Assembly: GCA_011455275.1 (NCBI GenBank)
Contig: CP015028.1
Coordinates: 656,911 to 720,910 of the forward strand
Length of the DNA stretch: 64,000 nt
DNA from: Pasteurellaceae bacterium Orientalotternb1
GTDB taxonomy: Bacteria > Pseudomonadota > Gammaproteobacteria > Enterobacterales > Pasteurellaceae
Direction: 5' to 3'
The notes under the pieces were generated by a model. The model was not told the DNA's origin. It saw only the letters and a program-made list of their open reading frames with translations, and searched no databases. This document shows positions 10,114-20,837 of the stretch, piece by piece; the stretch's first letter is position 1, and each line of letters opens with the position of its first letter. The position numbers were made by a program, and so were the translations under genes.

Positions 10114-10247
10114 TGCAATCGTTTGGCTAAAAAAAGATAACGCACTCTACCTGATTTTGTTGGAAATGTTAAATATTGTTATGGCTCAAAGAACGCAAGG
10201 AGATCTTCTGATATAGTCTTTTTTATTTTGACTACGAAGGAATCCCG

Positions 10248-10541
10248 ATGAGTAAAACATTTAGTGATGAAGTTGAAAACTGTAAAACCAACTGTAAACC
10301 AACAAGCACGGCAATGTTTGATAATGCCGACAGCACGGTTGAATTTGTGCAACAGTATGAGAATGAAGCACAAGCACAGCAAGTGCTAGAGCGTTTGATT
10401 GAACAAGCACGAGCGGTTGAAAATGAGCCCTGTAAAATCAAAAGCCGCATTAACCCGACAGAAAATGGCGTTGAATTGCATACGACATTTGAGTTTAGTT
10501 GCCAAGCAGAAGCGGTTATTTTTCAGATGAAATTGCGTTAG
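10248..10541 (+). CDS. DUF406 (YfcZ/YiiS) family protein
   Basis: Small soluble protein of 97 residues resembling the YfcZ/YiiS (DUF406) family, which has no established function. Conserved cysteines occur early (ENCKTNCK) and late (EFSCQAE). AAGGAA precedes the ATG. It is divergent from thiP and monocistronic. Confidence 0.75.
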   Translation: MSKTFSDEVENCKTNCKPTSTAMFDNADSTVEFVQQYENEAQAQQVLERLIEQARAVENEPCKIKSRINPTENGVELHTTFEFSCQAEAVIFQMKLR

Positions 10542-10621
10542 GCAAGGGCGACAAGCGGTCAGATCACTGCAAAATTTTGCAAATTAAGGGCGGCAGTGCC
10601 GCCCGAGTTTTGGGGAATCGG

Positions 10622-11980
10622 TTATTTCCCAATACAGAATGAGCTGAAAATATTGCCGAGCAAGTCATCAGAAGTGAATTGTCCTGTGATTTCGCTTAAC
10701 GCATTTTGTACCAATCTCAATTCTTCGGCGAGCAATTCGCCAGCGAAATATTGGGTGAGCTGAACGTGTCCACGCTCTAAATGTTCTGCAGCGGTTTCAA
10801 GGGCAACTAAGTGGCGGCGGCGAGCTAAGAAACCGCCTTCCGTTGAGCTTTGATAACCCATTGATTTTTTGAGATGTTCTCGTAGTAAATCCACGCCCAC
10901 TTTAGTTTGTGCAGATAAACGAATGACAGTGAAATTGTCCACCTGAATTAAACTTTCCATTTCCCCTGTTAAATCCACTTTATTGCGAATCACTGTAACA
11001 GGAATATTTTTCGGCAATTTTACCAAGAAGTCTGCCCATTCTGTTTGAAACGCATCTGATTCTGATGTGGTACTGTCGATCATCAACAAAACGTGATCCG
11101 CCTGTTCGATCTCATTCCACGCCCGTTTGATCCCAATTTTTTCTACTTCATCGCTGGCTTCCCGCAGCCCTGCCGTGTCAATAATGTGCAGTGGCATACC
11201 GTCAATGTGGACATGTTCCCGTAATACATCACGAGTGGTGCCAGCAATGTCGGTTACGATTGCGGCTTCACGTCCTGCAAGAGCATTGAGCAAGCTCGAT
11301 TTACCTGCATTTGGTTTGCCTGCAATCACCACTTTCATCCCTTCTCGCAAAATCGTGCCTTGTTTGGCTTCTTGGCGAACGCTGGCGAGTTGGGCGATGA
11401 TTTCATTCAATTTTGCTTCGATTTTGCCATCGGCTAAGAAGTCGATCTCTTCATCGGGGAAATCAATTGCGGCTTCAACGTAGGTGCGAAGATAAATCAC
11501 ATTATCCACCAACGCATTGATTTTATTAGAAAATTCCCCTTGTAGGGATTTTAAGGCGGAGCGAGCCGCTTGTTCGGAAGTGGCGTCGATCAAATCAGCA
11601 ATCGCTTCCGCTTGAGCGAGATCGAGTTTATCGTTTAAAAAAGCCTGCTCGGAAAATTCACCCGCACGGGCAATTCGCACGCCATCGACTTTTAAAATAC
11701 GGTGGAGCAACATATCCAAAATCACTTGTCCGCCGTGCCCTTGCAGCTCTAATACATCTTCGCCAGTAAAGGAATTTGGGGCTTTAAAAAACAGGGCGAT
11801 GCCTTGGTCGAGAGTTGTGCCGTCTTCGTCTTTAAACGGTAAATAGTCCGCTATACGTGGCTTCGGGCATTTGCCTAGCACTTGTTCTGCCACTTGGCTG
11901 GCGAGCGGGCCAGACACCCGCAAAATGCCGATACCGCCACGTCCAATTGGCGTCGCTTGGGCGACAATGGTTTCTTTCAT
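10622..11980 (-). CDS. mnmE: tRNA modification GTPase MnmE
   Basis: With MnmG it builds the cmnm5U modification at the wobble uridine of several tRNAs. The protein has an N-terminal tetrahydrofolate-binding domain ([22 protein letters not shown]), a helical domain split by the G domain with [13 protein letters not shown] and NKVD, and the invariant C-terminal CIGK. Two ATGs are six bases apart; AAGGA sits directly on the first and at proper distance from the second, so I chose the second, giving 452 residues. Confidence 0.95.
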   Translation of the reverse strand: MKETIVAQATPIGRGGIGILRVSGPLASQVAEQVLGKCPKPRIADYLPFKDEDGTTLDQGIALFFKAPNSFTGEDVLELQGHGGQVILDMLLHRILKVDGVRIARAGEFSEQAFLNDKLDLAQAEAIADLIDATSEQAARSALKSLQGEFSNKINALVDNVIYLRTYVEAAIDFPDEEIDFLADGKIEAKLNEIIAQLASVRQEAKQGTILREGMKVVIAGKPNAGKSSLLNALAGREAAIVTDIAGTTRDVLREHVHIDGMPLHIIDTAGLREASDEVEKIGIKRAWNEIEQADHVLLMIDSTTSESDAFQTEWADFLVKLPKNIPVTVIRNKVDLTGEMESLIQVDNFTVIRLSAQTKVGVDLLREHLKKSMGYQSSTEGGFLARRRHLVALETAAEHLERGHVQLTQYFAGELLAEELRLVQNALSEITGQFTSDDLLGNIFSSFCIGK

Positions 11981-12051
11981 AATCATTCCTTCACAATAAA
12001 TTCAGGCTGCATTCTACCTCAAGCGGTCAGATTCTCGAAAAGTTTTGCAAA

Positions 12052-12612
12052 TCAGTAACGGCGAACTTCGGGCGGAGTATAGTTTGCGATAAAAGCTTCA
12101 ATTTCGATTAGGTTATCAGAAAATAAGGTCTTTTCTCGATCTTGCTGCGTGAGAAAGCCTTCAGCCACCATGTTGTCGAACACGGCTTTGAGCGGTTCAT
12201 AATAGCCATCACTGTTAAATAGAATGCACGGATGGTTATTTTGTCCGATTCTCGCCCAAGAAATCACTTCGCTAATTTCTTCGAGTGTGCCAGGCCCGCC
12301 CGCTAAGGCGATGTAGGCTTGCCCGAGTTCTATCATTTTCTGCTTTCGTTCAGTCATCGAATTGACGAAAATCATTTCGGTGACCCCCGTGTGGGCGATT
12401 TCCCGTTGTTGTAAAAACGTGGGCATAATGCCGATTACTTTACCGCCGTGTTGTAAAACGGTATCTGCTAACAAGCCCATTAGCCCAACCTTTCCGCCAC
12501 CATAAACTAAGGTGTGATTTCGTTCGACAAGCCATTTGCCAAGAGCGACTGTTGCCTGTTGGTGAAGGGGGTTATTCCCTAAGCTCGCTCCGCAATAAAC
12601 GGTGATATGCAT
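12052..12612 (-). CDS. LOG family protein (nucleotide 5'-monophosphate phosphoribohydrolase)
   Basis: TIGR00730/LOG-type enzyme that hydrolyses nucleoside monophosphates to base and ribose 5-phosphate; in plants the family activates cytokinins, in bacteria the role is less clear. The 186 residues carry the GGGKVGLMG loop (about 39) and the signature GGPGTLEE (about 107), with R in the preceding MTERK. Monocistronic and divergent from the MazG-like gene. Confidence 0.85.
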   Translation of the reverse strand: MHITVYCGASLGNNPLHQQATVALGKWLVERNHTLVYGGGKVGLMGLLADTVLQHGGKVIGIMPTFLQQREIAHTGVTEMIFVNSMTERKQKMIELGQAYIALAGGPGTLEEISEVISWARIGQNNHPCILFNSDGYYEPLKAVFDNMVAEGFLTQQDREKTLFSDNLIEIEAFIANYTPPEVRRY

Positions 12613-12677
12613 TTCTTTTTGCCTCAGATTTGGTTAAAGTAAAGCCAAAATTTTAGCAAAATCATAAGGGGAACAAA

Positions 12678-13004
12678 ATGCACTTTGGCGAATATCAGCA
12701 ATGGGTGAGTGAGTTTTATAAACAGCAAAATTGGTATGAGCGAGATGTCTTTCACCGCTTGGCGTATTTAACCGAAGAGGTTGGCGAAGTGGCGTGTGCA
12801 GTACGGGCGATTGAAATCGGGCGGGGGCGTCCTGATCAGGTGGAACAAGATGTAGCACAAAAGCGAGAAAGTTTGATAGAAGAATTGGGCGATGTGTTTG
12901 ATAACTTATTTATTTTAGCGGATAAGTATGGCATTTCGTTGGAAGAGGTGATGGCGAAACATCAAGCTAAATTTGTGAAGCGGTATATTGAAGAGGTGAA
13001 ATAG
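12678..13004 (+). CDS. MazG-like nucleotide pyrophosphohydrolase
   Basis: All-alpha NTP pyrophosphatase fold protein, 108 residues. The metal-binding helix motif is readable as EEVGEVACAVRA (about 31-42) followed by EELGDVFDNLF (about 69-79), the classic ExxE...ExxD arrangement. Such house-cleaning enzymes hydrolyse noncanonical or excess NTPs. AAGGGGA precedes the ATG. It converges with arcA across a uptake-signal hairpin. Confidence 0.8.
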   Translation: MHFGEYQQWVSEFYKQQNWYERDVFHRLAYLTEEVGEVACAVRAIEIGRGRPDQVEQDVAQKRESLIEELGDVFDNLFILADKYGISLEEVMAKHQAKFVKRYIEEVK

Positions 13005-13006
13005 TC

Positions 13007-13062
13007 CAAGCGGTCAGATCCGTCAGAAAATTTGCAAATTTCTTTCTGGATCTGACCGCTTG
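13007..13062. terminator. Paired uptake signals forming a bidirectional hairpin
   Basis: CAAGCGGTCAGATCC (13007-13021) and its exact complement (13048-13062) form a 15-bp stem between the convergent MazG-like gene and arcA. Two uptake-signal copies in inverted orientation are a known Pasteurellaceae terminator arrangement; both genes end within 15 bases of it. Confidence 0.7.
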
Positions 13063-13075
13063 TCTAGCAAGCAGA

Positions 13076-13792
13076 TTATTCTAATTCGCCACAGAAACGG
13101 TAGCCTTCACCGTGAATGGTGACAATAATTTCTGGCGTATTTGGGTGATCTTCGAAATGTTTACGAATGCGGCGAATGGTAACGTCCACTGTACGGTCGT
13201 GGGGTTTGAGTTCTCGTCCTGTCATTCGTTTTAGGAGATCCTCACGAGTTTGGATTTTGCCAGGGTTTTCGCAGAAATGGAGCAACGCACGGAATTCGCT
13301 GCGTGGTAATTTAACGCTTTCACCTTCTGGGTTGACTAAACTGCGGCTATTAACGTCAAGCGTCCAACCATTGAAATGGTAGCTCTCAACTGGTTCAGCT
13401 TCCTTCGTATGTTTCTCTTTCTCTGCCATCGTGCGTTGTAGCAAATTACGTGCACGAATGGTTAGTTCTCGGGGGTTGAATGGTTTAGTGATGTAATCAT
13501 CAGCACCAATTTCTAAACCGAGAATTTTATCCACTTCATTATCGCGTCCAGTTAGAAACATTAAGGCGATGTCTGTATTTTCACGCAATTCACGAGCAAG
13601 CATCAAACCGTTTTTACTTGGTAGATTAATATCCATAATGACTAAATGAATTTCGTGGTGATCTAAGATGGAATGCATTTCAACACCGTCGCTGGCTTCA
13701 AATACATCGTAACCTTCCGCTTCAAACACACTTTTTAGTGTGCTGCGAGTAACAGCTTCATCTTCAACAATGAGAATTTGTGGGTTTTCCAT
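13076..13792 (-). CDS. arcA: Aerobic respiration response regulator ArcA
   Basis: OmpR-family transcription regulator phosphorylated by ArcB under low oxygen; represses aerobic and activates fermentative genes. The 238 residues comprise a receiver domain with the acidic pair EDE at 10-12, phospho-acceptor Asp in IMDINLP (about 54) and Lys in ITKPFN, then a winged-helix DNA-binding domain with [13 protein letters not shown]. Monocistronic; arcB is not in the window. The 156-base gap upstream is AT-rich and presumably holds its promoter. Confidence 0.95.
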   Translation of the reverse strand: MENPQILIVEDEAVTRSTLKSVFEAEGYDVFEASDGVEMHSILDHHEIHLVIMDINLPSKNGLMLARELRENTDIALMFLTGRDNEVDKILGLEIGADDYITKPFNPRELTIRARNLLQRTMAEKEKHTKEAEPVESYHFNGWTLDVNSRSLVNPEGESVKLPRSEFRALLHFCENPGKIQTREDLLKRMTGRELKPHDRTVDVTIRRIRKHFEDHPNTPEIIVTIHGEGYRFCGELE

Positions 13793-13948
13793 TTTTTGCC
13801 CTTTCTAAAATTTAAAAACGCAGTTTTACAATCGTCATTTAAATGTTGCAAACTTGTGATATTTTACTTGCGATCTTTAAACACAGGAACGTTTATTTTT
13901 ACGTTTAATTAGCTTTAATCAAACTTTCATAAGAAATATCTTTTACTT

Positions 13949-14839
13949 TTAAAGAGAAATATATTCCACAGGCAAATTAAACGTGTGTTTTGCAAGTGCT
14001 TCAGTGATTGCTCGGTGGCTGAGCGTGGCTTGTTTTTCAGCTAACACAATGCGGCTAATGGCAATGTCTTCTAAGCCTTGCATTCGGCGATAATTTAATG
14101 CACTTTGTAGCGGTAAAAAACTTGGATTGAACGCTGCATTTTCAGCATATTGTCCTGTAACGATGTGCTCACCAACCTGCAATGCAATACCGCTGACCGC
14201 TTGGCTGTAAGGTGCGTACGCTCGGCTGGCGGCGGTGATTGCCGCTTGTACAAGCGGGTCGTTATGGCTAGAAAATTGCAAATGCTGTTTATCAAAAAGT
14301 ACATTTGAGATATTCAAATTTTTCGGACCAAACGCATCAGGCAAATAGCTATGCAGTAAGTTATTTTGGCTGTGGGGCAGATGCACTTTTAGCGTGTGAG
14401 CTGTGTTCAATTCATTCATAAATTGGCGGCAGTGTCCGCACGGCGTGTAATTAACAGCCATATCCGTAATGCCCTCTTCGCCTGCAACCAGTGCGTGTGA
14501 AATTGCACTTTGTTCGGCGTGTACCGACTGTTGAATTGCATCGTGGGAGAATTCCATATTGGCACCGAAATAGAACTTGCCTGATTTGCCGATGGCAACC
14601 GCCCCCACATAGAAATTGGAAACAGGCGGAATCGCATAGCACGCAGCAATGGGCAAGCAAGCGAGAGCGAGATCAGCAGGCGAAAGTTGAAATTGCTCAC
14701 ACCATATTTGCACTTGCTCGGCAGAAAATTGAGCTTGGTAATGCTGTTTAGCAAGTTGTGCTAATACTGTAGTCAGCAGTGCGTGATTTTCAGTAACATC
14801 TAAATGAGCCAAACGGCTTTTAATGGTTGATTGTTCCAT
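13949..14839 (-). CDS. cdd: Cytidine deaminase
   Basis: Deaminates cytidine and deoxycytidine to uridine forms for pyrimidine salvage. The 296-residue length is the long, two-domain homodimeric enterobacterial form. The zinc site is in the first domain: HAEQSAISHA (about 107) and the CGHCRQF pair (about 134); the C-terminal repeat lacks the ligands as usual. The ATG lies six bases after the Sel1-repeat gene stop, so the two are likely one transcript. Confidence 0.93.
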   Translation of the reverse strand: MEQSTIKSRLAHLDVTENHALLTTVLAQLAKQHYQAQFSAEQVQIWCEQFQLSPADLALACLPIAACYAIPPVSNFYVGAVAIGKSGKFYFGANMEFSHDAIQQSVHAEQSAISHALVAGEEGITDMAVNYTPCGHCRQFMNELNTAHTLKVHLPHSQNNLLHSYLPDAFGPKNLNISNVLFDKQHLQFSSHNDPLVQAAITAASRAYAPYSQAVSGIALQVGEHIVTGQYAENAAFNPSFLPLQSALNYRRMQGLEDIAISRIVLAEKQATLSHRAITEALAKHTFNLPVEYISL

Positions 14840-14845
14840 ACTTCC

Positions 14846-16786
14846 TCACTTTTTTGAGTTCTTGTTTAATTTATCTAACGCAATTTGGGCTGGTTCTGCG
14901 AATTCGGGTTCTCCGCTTGCAATAACGAGACGATAGAATGCTTTTGCTTGTTCTAAATCTTGCGTGGTGCCTTCGCCTTTTTCATAGGCTCTGGCAATGG
15001 CATAGAGGGCATCAATGCTACCGTTATCGGCAGCTTCCATATAATATTCAAAGGCTTTCTTTAAATCTTTTTTAACCCCTTTTCCTGTTTGATAAATCTC
15101 AGCTAATAGGGCAAACGAATTTGCGTCGCCGTTTTCCTCGGCTTTTTCTAACCAATAGCGGGCTTGTTGATAATCTTGCTCTACCCCGTGAGCATCAAGA
15201 TACATCACACCAAGATTGAACATCGCAAGGGCATCGCCTTGTTCTGCGGCAATGTTAAATAGGCTTAGGGCTTTGGCGTAATCAGGTTCGCCAAGTGTTC
15301 CGTTTACATAAAGATGCCCTAAGTTCGTATGTGAATCGATGTGCCCTTTATCTATTGCTTGTTGATAAAGCTCCGCCGCTTTTTGGGGATCTCTGAATAC
15401 ACCCATTCCTTCTTCATAGCGGTGGGCTAACTGGAAAAGGGATTCAACGTCTCCCTTATTGGCAGCTTGTTGATACCAATAAGACGCAAACCACCAATCT
15501 TGCTCTACACCAAAACCTGTTTGGTAGAGATCAGCTAATGTGACCATAGCGAGAGTATGTTGCTGTTGAGCGGCTTTTTGCATCAACTCAAAGGCTTTAG
15601 TCGGATTTGGCATACACGGGAAATCGTCCAAATTCGCCAGTGTATATTGTGCTTCAGCCCAGCCTTTCTCCGCTAAAGGCGGAAGTAATTTACAAACAAG
15701 TTCCTTTTCCCCTTGCCCAATAGCGGATTGGATTTGAAGTAGTGCGGTTTTATCTGCTTCAGTGGGATTAATGATATGCACAGGACGCTGAACCCCAGTT
15801 GCCCGTTTACGCAAATGATCTAACAGGGTAAATGCTTCACCGCTAACATAGGTATCTTCGCTGTTTTGATATAGCGTTTTATATAGGCTGTCTGCTTTAT
15901 AAACATCTTTGGGAACACCGAAGCCATCTTCATATAGTGAACCTAGCAATAATTGATATATTTCATCTGTTTCAGCAAGTTGCGTTATTTCAGGTATTAA
16001 ACTGGTTAATTCGGTTTTGGCTTCTTGTTTTAAGGTTTGGCTACCATATTTTATAACATCAATATAATACGCAGACGCTTGCTCTAGATTTCTTTCTGTT
16101 CCCCTGCCTTCGGCATACATTTTGGCTAATCGATAGCTATTTTCACTATTGTTCTGGAACAGTGTGCTTTTTCCGATGCGTGAATAACACTCAAAGGCTT
16201 TGCTATCACTTTGTTCAACACCTTCACCCGTTTCGTATAATTTACCGAGTAAGATATTGGCTTCGGCGGAGTAGGCTTCTGCATTTTTTTGTAAGTAAGT
16301 GACCGCTTGTTGAAGGTCTTTTTCAACACCAATGCCATTTAAATAGGCTTTAGCAACATATAAACTGGAGTCGTTTGCATAACCAGCGAGTTCATAGGCT
16401 TTCTTATGCAGTTCAAAGGCTTTGGTTAGATCTACCGACACGCCTAAGCCTTTTTCATAGATTTCAGCCAGTTTTTCCATCGCAAAATAAGATTGCTGCT
16501 CGGCGGCTTTTTCGTACCAATAAATGGCTTTGAGATAATCTTTGGGCGTTTCTGGGTATATGCCATAAAAATAGTTGTCACCCAACCAGAGTTGTGCATC
16601 GGCATAATTTTCGTTAGCAACTTGTTCTAACAATAGTATCCCTTGTTGAGAATTACTTGAGTCAGTAAGTAATTGCATGGCTTGTTGCAATTGCTCATTC
16701 AATTCTTCTTTGGTTGGCGTTGTTTGTGCAAAAAGGGGGGACGATAATCCCAATAGCATTGAAAAAAGCAGATAATGTGGTTTCAT
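14846..16786 (-). CDS. Sel1-repeat (tetratricopeptide-like) exported protein
   Basis: Large protein of 646 residues built from Sel1-like repeats of about 36 residues (pattern A..WY.KAA..G...A...LG..Y..G.GV..D...A), at least a dozen copies from about residue 45 to the end. The start MKPHYLLFSMLLGLSSPLFAQ is a clear signal peptide with cleavage after the AQ region, so it is periplasmic or exported. I preferred this ATG over one 24 bases upstream that overlaps folB. Such repeats mediate protein-protein contacts; the partner is unknown. Confidence 0.8.
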   Translation of the reverse strand: MKPHYLLFSMLLGLSSPLFAQTTPTKEELNEQLQQAMQLLTDSSNSQQGILLLEQVANENYADAQLWLGDNYFYGIYPETPKDYLKAIYWYEKAAEQQSYFAMEKLAEIYEKGLGVSVDLTKAFELHKKAYELAGYANDSSLYVAKAYLNGIGVEKDLQQAVTYLQKNAEAYSAEANILLGKLYETGEGVEQSDSKAFECYSRIGKSTLFQNNSENSYRLAKMYAEGRGTERNLEQASAYYIDVIKYGSQTLKQEAKTELTSLIPEITQLAETDEIYQLLLGSLYEDGFGVPKDVYKADSLYKTLYQNSEDTYVSGEAFTLLDHLRKRATGVQRPVHIINPTEADKTALLQIQSAIGQGEKELVCKLLPPLAEKGWAEAQYTLANLDDFPCMPNPTKAFELMQKAAQQQHTLAMVTLADLYQTGFGVEQDWWFASYWYQQAANKGDVESLFQLAHRYEEGMGVFRDPQKAAELYQQAIDKGHIDSHTNLGHLYVNGTLGEPDYAKALSLFNIAAEQGDALAMFNLGVMYLDAHGVEQDYQQARYWLEKAEENGDANSFALLAEIYQTGKGVKKDLKKAFEYYMEAADNGSIDALYAIARAYEKGEGTTQDLEQAKAFYRLVIASGEPEFAEPAQIALDKLNKNSKK

Positions 16787-16796
16787 AATATTCTCA

Positions 16797-17147
16797 TTAA
16801 TGACGTTCAACGATCACACCAACGCTACTGGCTTGTGCCACAGCTTTTGGCTTGTGTAATTCAATACGTAATGCTTTGACGCTAAATTCATTTTGCAGCA
16901 AATCCGCCACACGATAAGCCACAGTTTCCACTAACTTAAATGGCGTTTTTTCAACAAAATCGAGAATTTTTTCGGATACTTCGGCATAATTCAAACAAAA
17001 TTCAACATTGTCTTCTTCGACAGCTCGCTGAAAATCCCATTCCATTTCAATATTAAATACCAAGCGTTGCTTAATGGTATGTTCCCAATCATAAGCCCCA
17101 ATTGATGCAAAGGCGGTGAGTTCATGAATAAAAACTTTATCGCTCAT
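16797..17147 (-). CDS. folB: Dihydroneopterin aldolase FolB
   Basis: Cleaves 7,8-dihydroneopterin to 6-hydroxymethyl-dihydropterin in folate synthesis. The 116-residue protein shows the family start VFIHELTAFASIGAYDWEH, the catalytic-region glutamate/tyrosine NYAEVSEKI and the C-terminal LHKPKAV. It is divergent from plsY, as in many gammaproteobacteria, and ten bases upstream of the Sel1-repeat gene. Confidence 0.92.
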   Translation of the reverse strand: MSDKVFIHELTAFASIGAYDWEHTIKQRLVFNIEMEWDFQRAVEEDNVEFCLNYAEVSEKILDFVEKTPFKLVETVAYRVADLLQNEFSVKALRIELHKPKAVAQASSVGVIVERH

Positions 17148-17226
17148 CGGATCTTTCCTTATTTTCCTTTTTGAAAGTTCAGGTAGAATAGCACAAAATC
17201 ACTCATTGCGATAAGGGGAACAGGTA

Positions 17227-17811
17227 ATGGCGTATTTCATTATTGTAACAGCCTATTTATTTGGCTCAATTTCAAGTGCCGTTATTTTCTGCCGCTTGGC
17301 AGGACTACCTGATCCAAGAAAACATGGTTCGGGCAATCCAGGGGCAACCAACGTATTGCGAATCGGAGGCAAACAGGCGGCACTAGGTGTATTGCTATTT
17401 GATATTTTGAAAGGATTACTACCTGTTTCAGTAGGGCTATATTTAGCATTGCCGCCCATTCAGATTGGTTTTATTGCACTTGCTGCTTGTTTAGGACATG
17501 TTTTCCCCATTTTCTTCCAATTCCGTGGTGGCAAAGGCGTGGCTACGGCATTTGGTGCTATTCTTCCGCTTGGCTATGCCATTTCAGGGCTTGCATTATC
17601 AACCTGGTTGATCGTTTTTGGCATATCAGGCTATTCGTCACTCAGTGCGGTGATCACCGCTCTCACCGTGCCTTTTTACGTATGGTGGTTTAAACCCGAG
17701 CTTACTTTCCCTGTTGCACTTGTTTGTTGTTTGTTGGTGTATCGCCATCACGACAATATCCAACGTTTATGGCGTGGGCAAGAAGACAAAATGTGGAAAA
17801 AGCTCAAATAA
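17227..17811 (+). CDS. plsY: Acyl-phosphate:glycerol-3-phosphate acyltransferase PlsY
   Basis: Inner-membrane enzyme that starts phospholipid synthesis using acyl-phosphate. The 194 residues show five membrane segments and the three conserved cytoplasmic loops: [12 protein letters not shown] (about 36), [11 protein letters not shown] (about 102) and the late [15 protein letters not shown] precedes the ATG. Divergent from folB. Confidence 0.94.
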   Translation: MAYFIIVTAYLFGSISSAVIFCRLAGLPDPRKHGSGNPGATNVLRIGGKQAALGVLLFDILKGLLPVSVGLYLALPPIQIGFIALAACLGHVFPIFFQFRGGKGVATAFGAILPLGYAISGLALSTWLIVFGISGYSSLSAVITALTVPFYVWWFKPELTFPVALVCCLLVYRHHDNIQRLWRGQEDKMWKKLK

Positions 17812-17814
17812 AAA

Positions 17815-17842
17815 ATCCCTAGCCGATGTGTTAGCTAGGGAT
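17815..17842 (-). terminator. Intrinsic terminator on the minus strand downstream of valS
   Basis: ATCCCTAGC (17815-17823) pairs with GCTAGGGAT (17834-17842), and on the minus strand the stem is followed by TTTTTTA. It would stop transcripts leaving valS before they enter plsY in antisense. Confidence 0.75.
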
Positions 17843-17854
17843 CCTTTCAACCTG

Positions 17855-17910
17855 CAAGCGGTCAGATCCGAGAAAAAATTTGCAAAACTTTTTCAGGATC
17901 TGACCGCTTG
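17855..17910. terminator. Paired inverted uptake signals between plsY and valS
   Basis: CAAGCGGTCAGATCC (17855-17869) and its exact complement (17896-17910) give a 15-bp stem in the convergent plsY/valS gap, the same sequence used between the MazG-like gene and arcA. Confidence 0.65.
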
Positions 17911-17915
17911 TTTAG

Positions 17916-20783
17916 CTATAGTGCCTCAATCGCTTGATACTGCTGTTGCAGTTTTGCCAAGCCGTCGGCGTATTCCGCCATTTTTTCGCGTTCTTTGTCA
18001 ATCACTGCGGCTGGGGCTTTGGCGACGAAGGCTTCGTTGGCGAGTTTATTTTCAATACGTTGGATTTCGCCTTGGTATTTTTCAATCTCTTTGCTCAAAC
18101 GAGTCAGCTCGGTTTCTTTGTTGATGAAACCTGCCATTGGCACCAACACTTCGGCATTCGCCACTAATTTCGCCACGGAAAGCGGTGCTTCTTCGCCTTT
18201 TTCAAGGGTTTTCACGCTGTCGAGCTTCGCCATGGCACGCAACAAGCGGTCGTTTTCGGCAAGAATTTTGCAATCCACTTCGCCGACATTTCGCATCAAC
18301 AAATCAAGCGGTTTGCTTGGGGCGATGTTACACTCGGCACGAATGTTGCGGATTGCCACGATGACGTCTTTCAGCCATTCGATTTGGACGACGGCTTCAT
18401 CATCGACCAACTCTGGCTCGAATTGTGGGAACGGCTGTAACATAATGGTGTTGCCTGCCACACCTGCAAAGCCTTTTACTTTCTGCCAAATTTCTTCAGT
18501 GATGAACGGCATTACAGGGTGGGCTAAACGCAATAATTTTTCCAACACATTCACCAGCGTGAAGCACGCACCACGTTTTTCGGCATCAGTGCCATTGGCG
18601 AATACTGGCTTGGTGAGTTCCAAATACCAGTCACAGAATTGGTTCCAAGTGAACTCGTAAATGGCGTTCGCCGCTAAGTCGAAACGGTATTGCGACAAGG
18701 CAGTGCGGAAGGTTTGTACCGCTTTGTTACATTCCGCTTGAATCCAACGATCTGCCACGCTGAAGAATTTCTCGCCTTCGCCAAGCTGTAAATTGTTGAT
18801 ATTCATCAGAGTGAAGCGGCTCGCATTCCACAATTTATTGCAGAAATTGCGGTAGCCTTCTAAGCGTTTCATATCCCAGTTAATATCACGCCCATTGCTC
18901 GCCAAGGCTGCCAAGGTGAAACGCAATGCGTCGGTACCGTGAGCGGCAATGCCGTCGGCAAATTCTTTACTGGTTGCTTTACGGATTTTCTCCGCCAACT
19001 GCGGCTGCATCATATTGCCCGTGCGTTTTTCAAGCAGATCTTCAAGGCTGATACCGTCGATCATATCGATTGGGTCGATCACGTTACCTTTCGATTTCGA
19101 CATCTTCTGACCTTGTTCATCACGGATCAAACCCGTCACATACACGGTTTTGAACGGCACTTGCGGCTTGCCATTTTCGTCTTTGATGAAGTGCATCGTG
19201 AACATAATCATTCGTGCAACCCAGAAGAAAATGATGTCGAAGCCCGTGATCAACACATCGGTCGGGTGGAACATTTTGAGATCTTTGGTTTGTTCTGGCC
19301 AACCGAGGGTAGAGAACGTCCAAAGCCCCGATGAGAACCAGGTATCCAATACATCTTCATCTTGTGTTAGCGGTAAGTTCGCAGGCAGATTATGCTTCGC
19401 TCGCACTTCCTCTTCCGATCTTGCCACATAAACATTGCCGTCTGCATCGTACCACGCAGGAATGCGGTGTCCCCACCAAAGTTGGCGAGAAATACACCAG
19501 TCTTGAATATCACGCATCCACGAGAAATAGAGGTTTTCATACTGCTTCGGCACGAACTGAATTTCGCCGTCTTCCACCGCTTTTGTCGCCACCTCGGCAA
19601 GTGGTTTCACGCTCACATACCATTGATCGGTGAGCATTGGCTCAATCGGCACACCACCACGGTCGCCGTAAGGCACTTTCAGATCGTGCGGTTTGATTTC
19701 GTCTAGCAAACCAAGGGTTTCAAAGTCTGCCACAATCTGTTTACGAGCCGCAAAACGTTCCATACCTTGATATTTTGCAGGAATAAGTGCGGTGTAATTT
19801 GTGCAAGGTTTTCCATCTGTACCAATAATTTCGGCTTCATCACGAATATCGGCATTTAAGGTCAGCACATTCACCATTGGCAACTGATGACGTTTACCCA
19901 CTTCGTAGTCGTTGAAATCGTGGGCAGGGGTAATTTTCACCACACCCGTACCAAATTCACGATCCACATAATCATCGGCAATAATCGGAATTTCACGATC
20001 CGCCAAAGGCAGAATAACAGTTTTGCCGATCAGCGATTGGTAGCGTTCATCTTCAGGGTGAACCGCTACTGCCGTGTCGCCCAACATCGTTTCAGGACGT
20101 GTGGTCGCCACCACCAAATACTCTTTGCCGTCTGCCGTCTTCGCCCCGTTCGCTAACGGATAGCGGAAATGCCAGAGCGAGCCTTTGCTCTCTTTGTTTT
20201 CCACTTCTAAATCGGAAATGGCGGTGTGCAGTTTCGGATCCCAGTTCACCAAGCGTTTACCACGGTAAATCAAGCCTTCTTCGTGCAAACGCACAAACAC
20301 TTCTTTCACTGCGTTGGACAAGCCTTCGTCCATGGTAAAACGCTCACGTTCCCAATCAATTGAGTTACCAAGGCGACGCATTTGCTGGCTGATTGTACCA
20401 CCTGAATAGGCTTTCCAATCCCAGATTTTGTTGATAAAAGCTTCACGCCCATAGTCGTGGCGAGTTTTGCCTTCTTCCGCCGCAATCTTACGCTCCACCA
20501 CCATTTGCGTGGCAATCCCTGCGTGGTCTGTCCCCGCTTGCCATAAGGTGTTATTGCCTTCCATACGGTTAAAACGGATTAAGGTATCCATTAAAGTTTG
20601 CTGGAACGCATGCCCCATATGCAACGACCCCGTTACATTCGGCGGCGGAATGGCGATACAGTAACTCGGCTTGCTCGAGTCTTCAGACGGCTTAAAATAG
20701 CCTTGCTCTTCCCAGTGTTTATACAGGGCTTGTTCTACTGCAGATGCGTCGAAACGATCTGCCATTTGGAATGGTTTTGTCAT
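17916..20783 (-). CDS. valS: Valyl-tRNA synthetase
   Basis: Class I synthetase charging tRNA-Val, 955 residues. The ATP-site motif is [15 protein letters not shown] (about 49), the KMSKS loop is [14 protein letters not shown] (about 560), a CP1 editing domain lies between, and the C-terminus is a coiled-coil arm ([16 protein letters not shown]). In enterobacteria holC lies directly upstream of valS; here a restriction-modification pair and dcuC separate them. Confidence 0.97.
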   Translation of the reverse strand: MTKPFQMADRFDASAVEQALYKHWEEQGYFKPSEDSSKPSYCIAIPPPNVTGSLHMGHAFQQTLMDTLIRFNRMEGNNTLWQAGTDHAGIATQMVVERKIAAEEGKTRHDYGREAFINKIWDWKAYSGGTISQQMRRLGNSIDWERERFTMDEGLSNAVKEVFVRLHEEGLIYRGKRLVNWDPKLHTAISDLEVENKESKGSLWHFRYPLANGAKTADGKEYLVVATTRPETMLGDTAVAVHPEDERYQSLIGKTVILPLADREIPIIADDYVDREFGTGVVKITPAHDFNDYEVGKRHQLPMVNVLTLNADIRDEAEIIGTDGKPCTNYTALIPAKYQGMERFAARKQIVADFETLGLLDEIKPHDLKVPYGDRGGVPIEPMLTDQWYVSVKPLAEVATKAVEDGEIQFVPKQYENLYFSWMRDIQDWCISRQLWWGHRIPAWYDADGNVYVARSEEEVRAKHNLPANLPLTQDEDVLDTWFSSGLWTFSTLGWPEQTKDLKMFHPTDVLITGFDIIFFWVARMIMFTMHFIKDENGKPQVPFKTVYVTGLIRDEQGQKMSKSKGNVIDPIDMIDGISLEDLLEKRTGNMMQPQLAEKIRKATSKEFADGIAAHGTDALRFTLAALASNGRDINWDMKRLEGYRNFCNKLWNASRFTLMNINNLQLGEGEKFFSVADRWIQAECNKAVQTFRTALSQYRFDLAANAIYEFTWNQFCDWYLELTKPVFANGTDAEKRGACFTLVNVLEKLLRLAHPVMPFITEEIWQKVKGFAGVAGNTIMLQPFPQFEPELVDDEAVVQIEWLKDVIVAIRNIRAECNIAPSKPLDLLMRNVGEVDCKILAENDRLLRAMAKLDSVKTLEKGEEAPLSVAKLVANAEVLVPMAGFINKETELTRLSKEIEKYQGEIQRIENKLANEAFVAKAPAAVIDKEREKMAEYADGLAKLQQQYQAIEAL

Positions 20784-20837
20784 TGTTATATCTCTGTTGT
20801 TGTAAATTGTTATGAAAATCTTACCGCTTGTAAGACG

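Noticed and set aside
10114..10247. TPP riboswitch upstream of thiP
   Set aside because: The conserved CTGAGA and ACCTGA core elements are not present in order.
17934..20664. Several open frames on the plus strand opposite valS
   Set aside because: Shadows of a long, well-supported synthetase gene with no independent signals.
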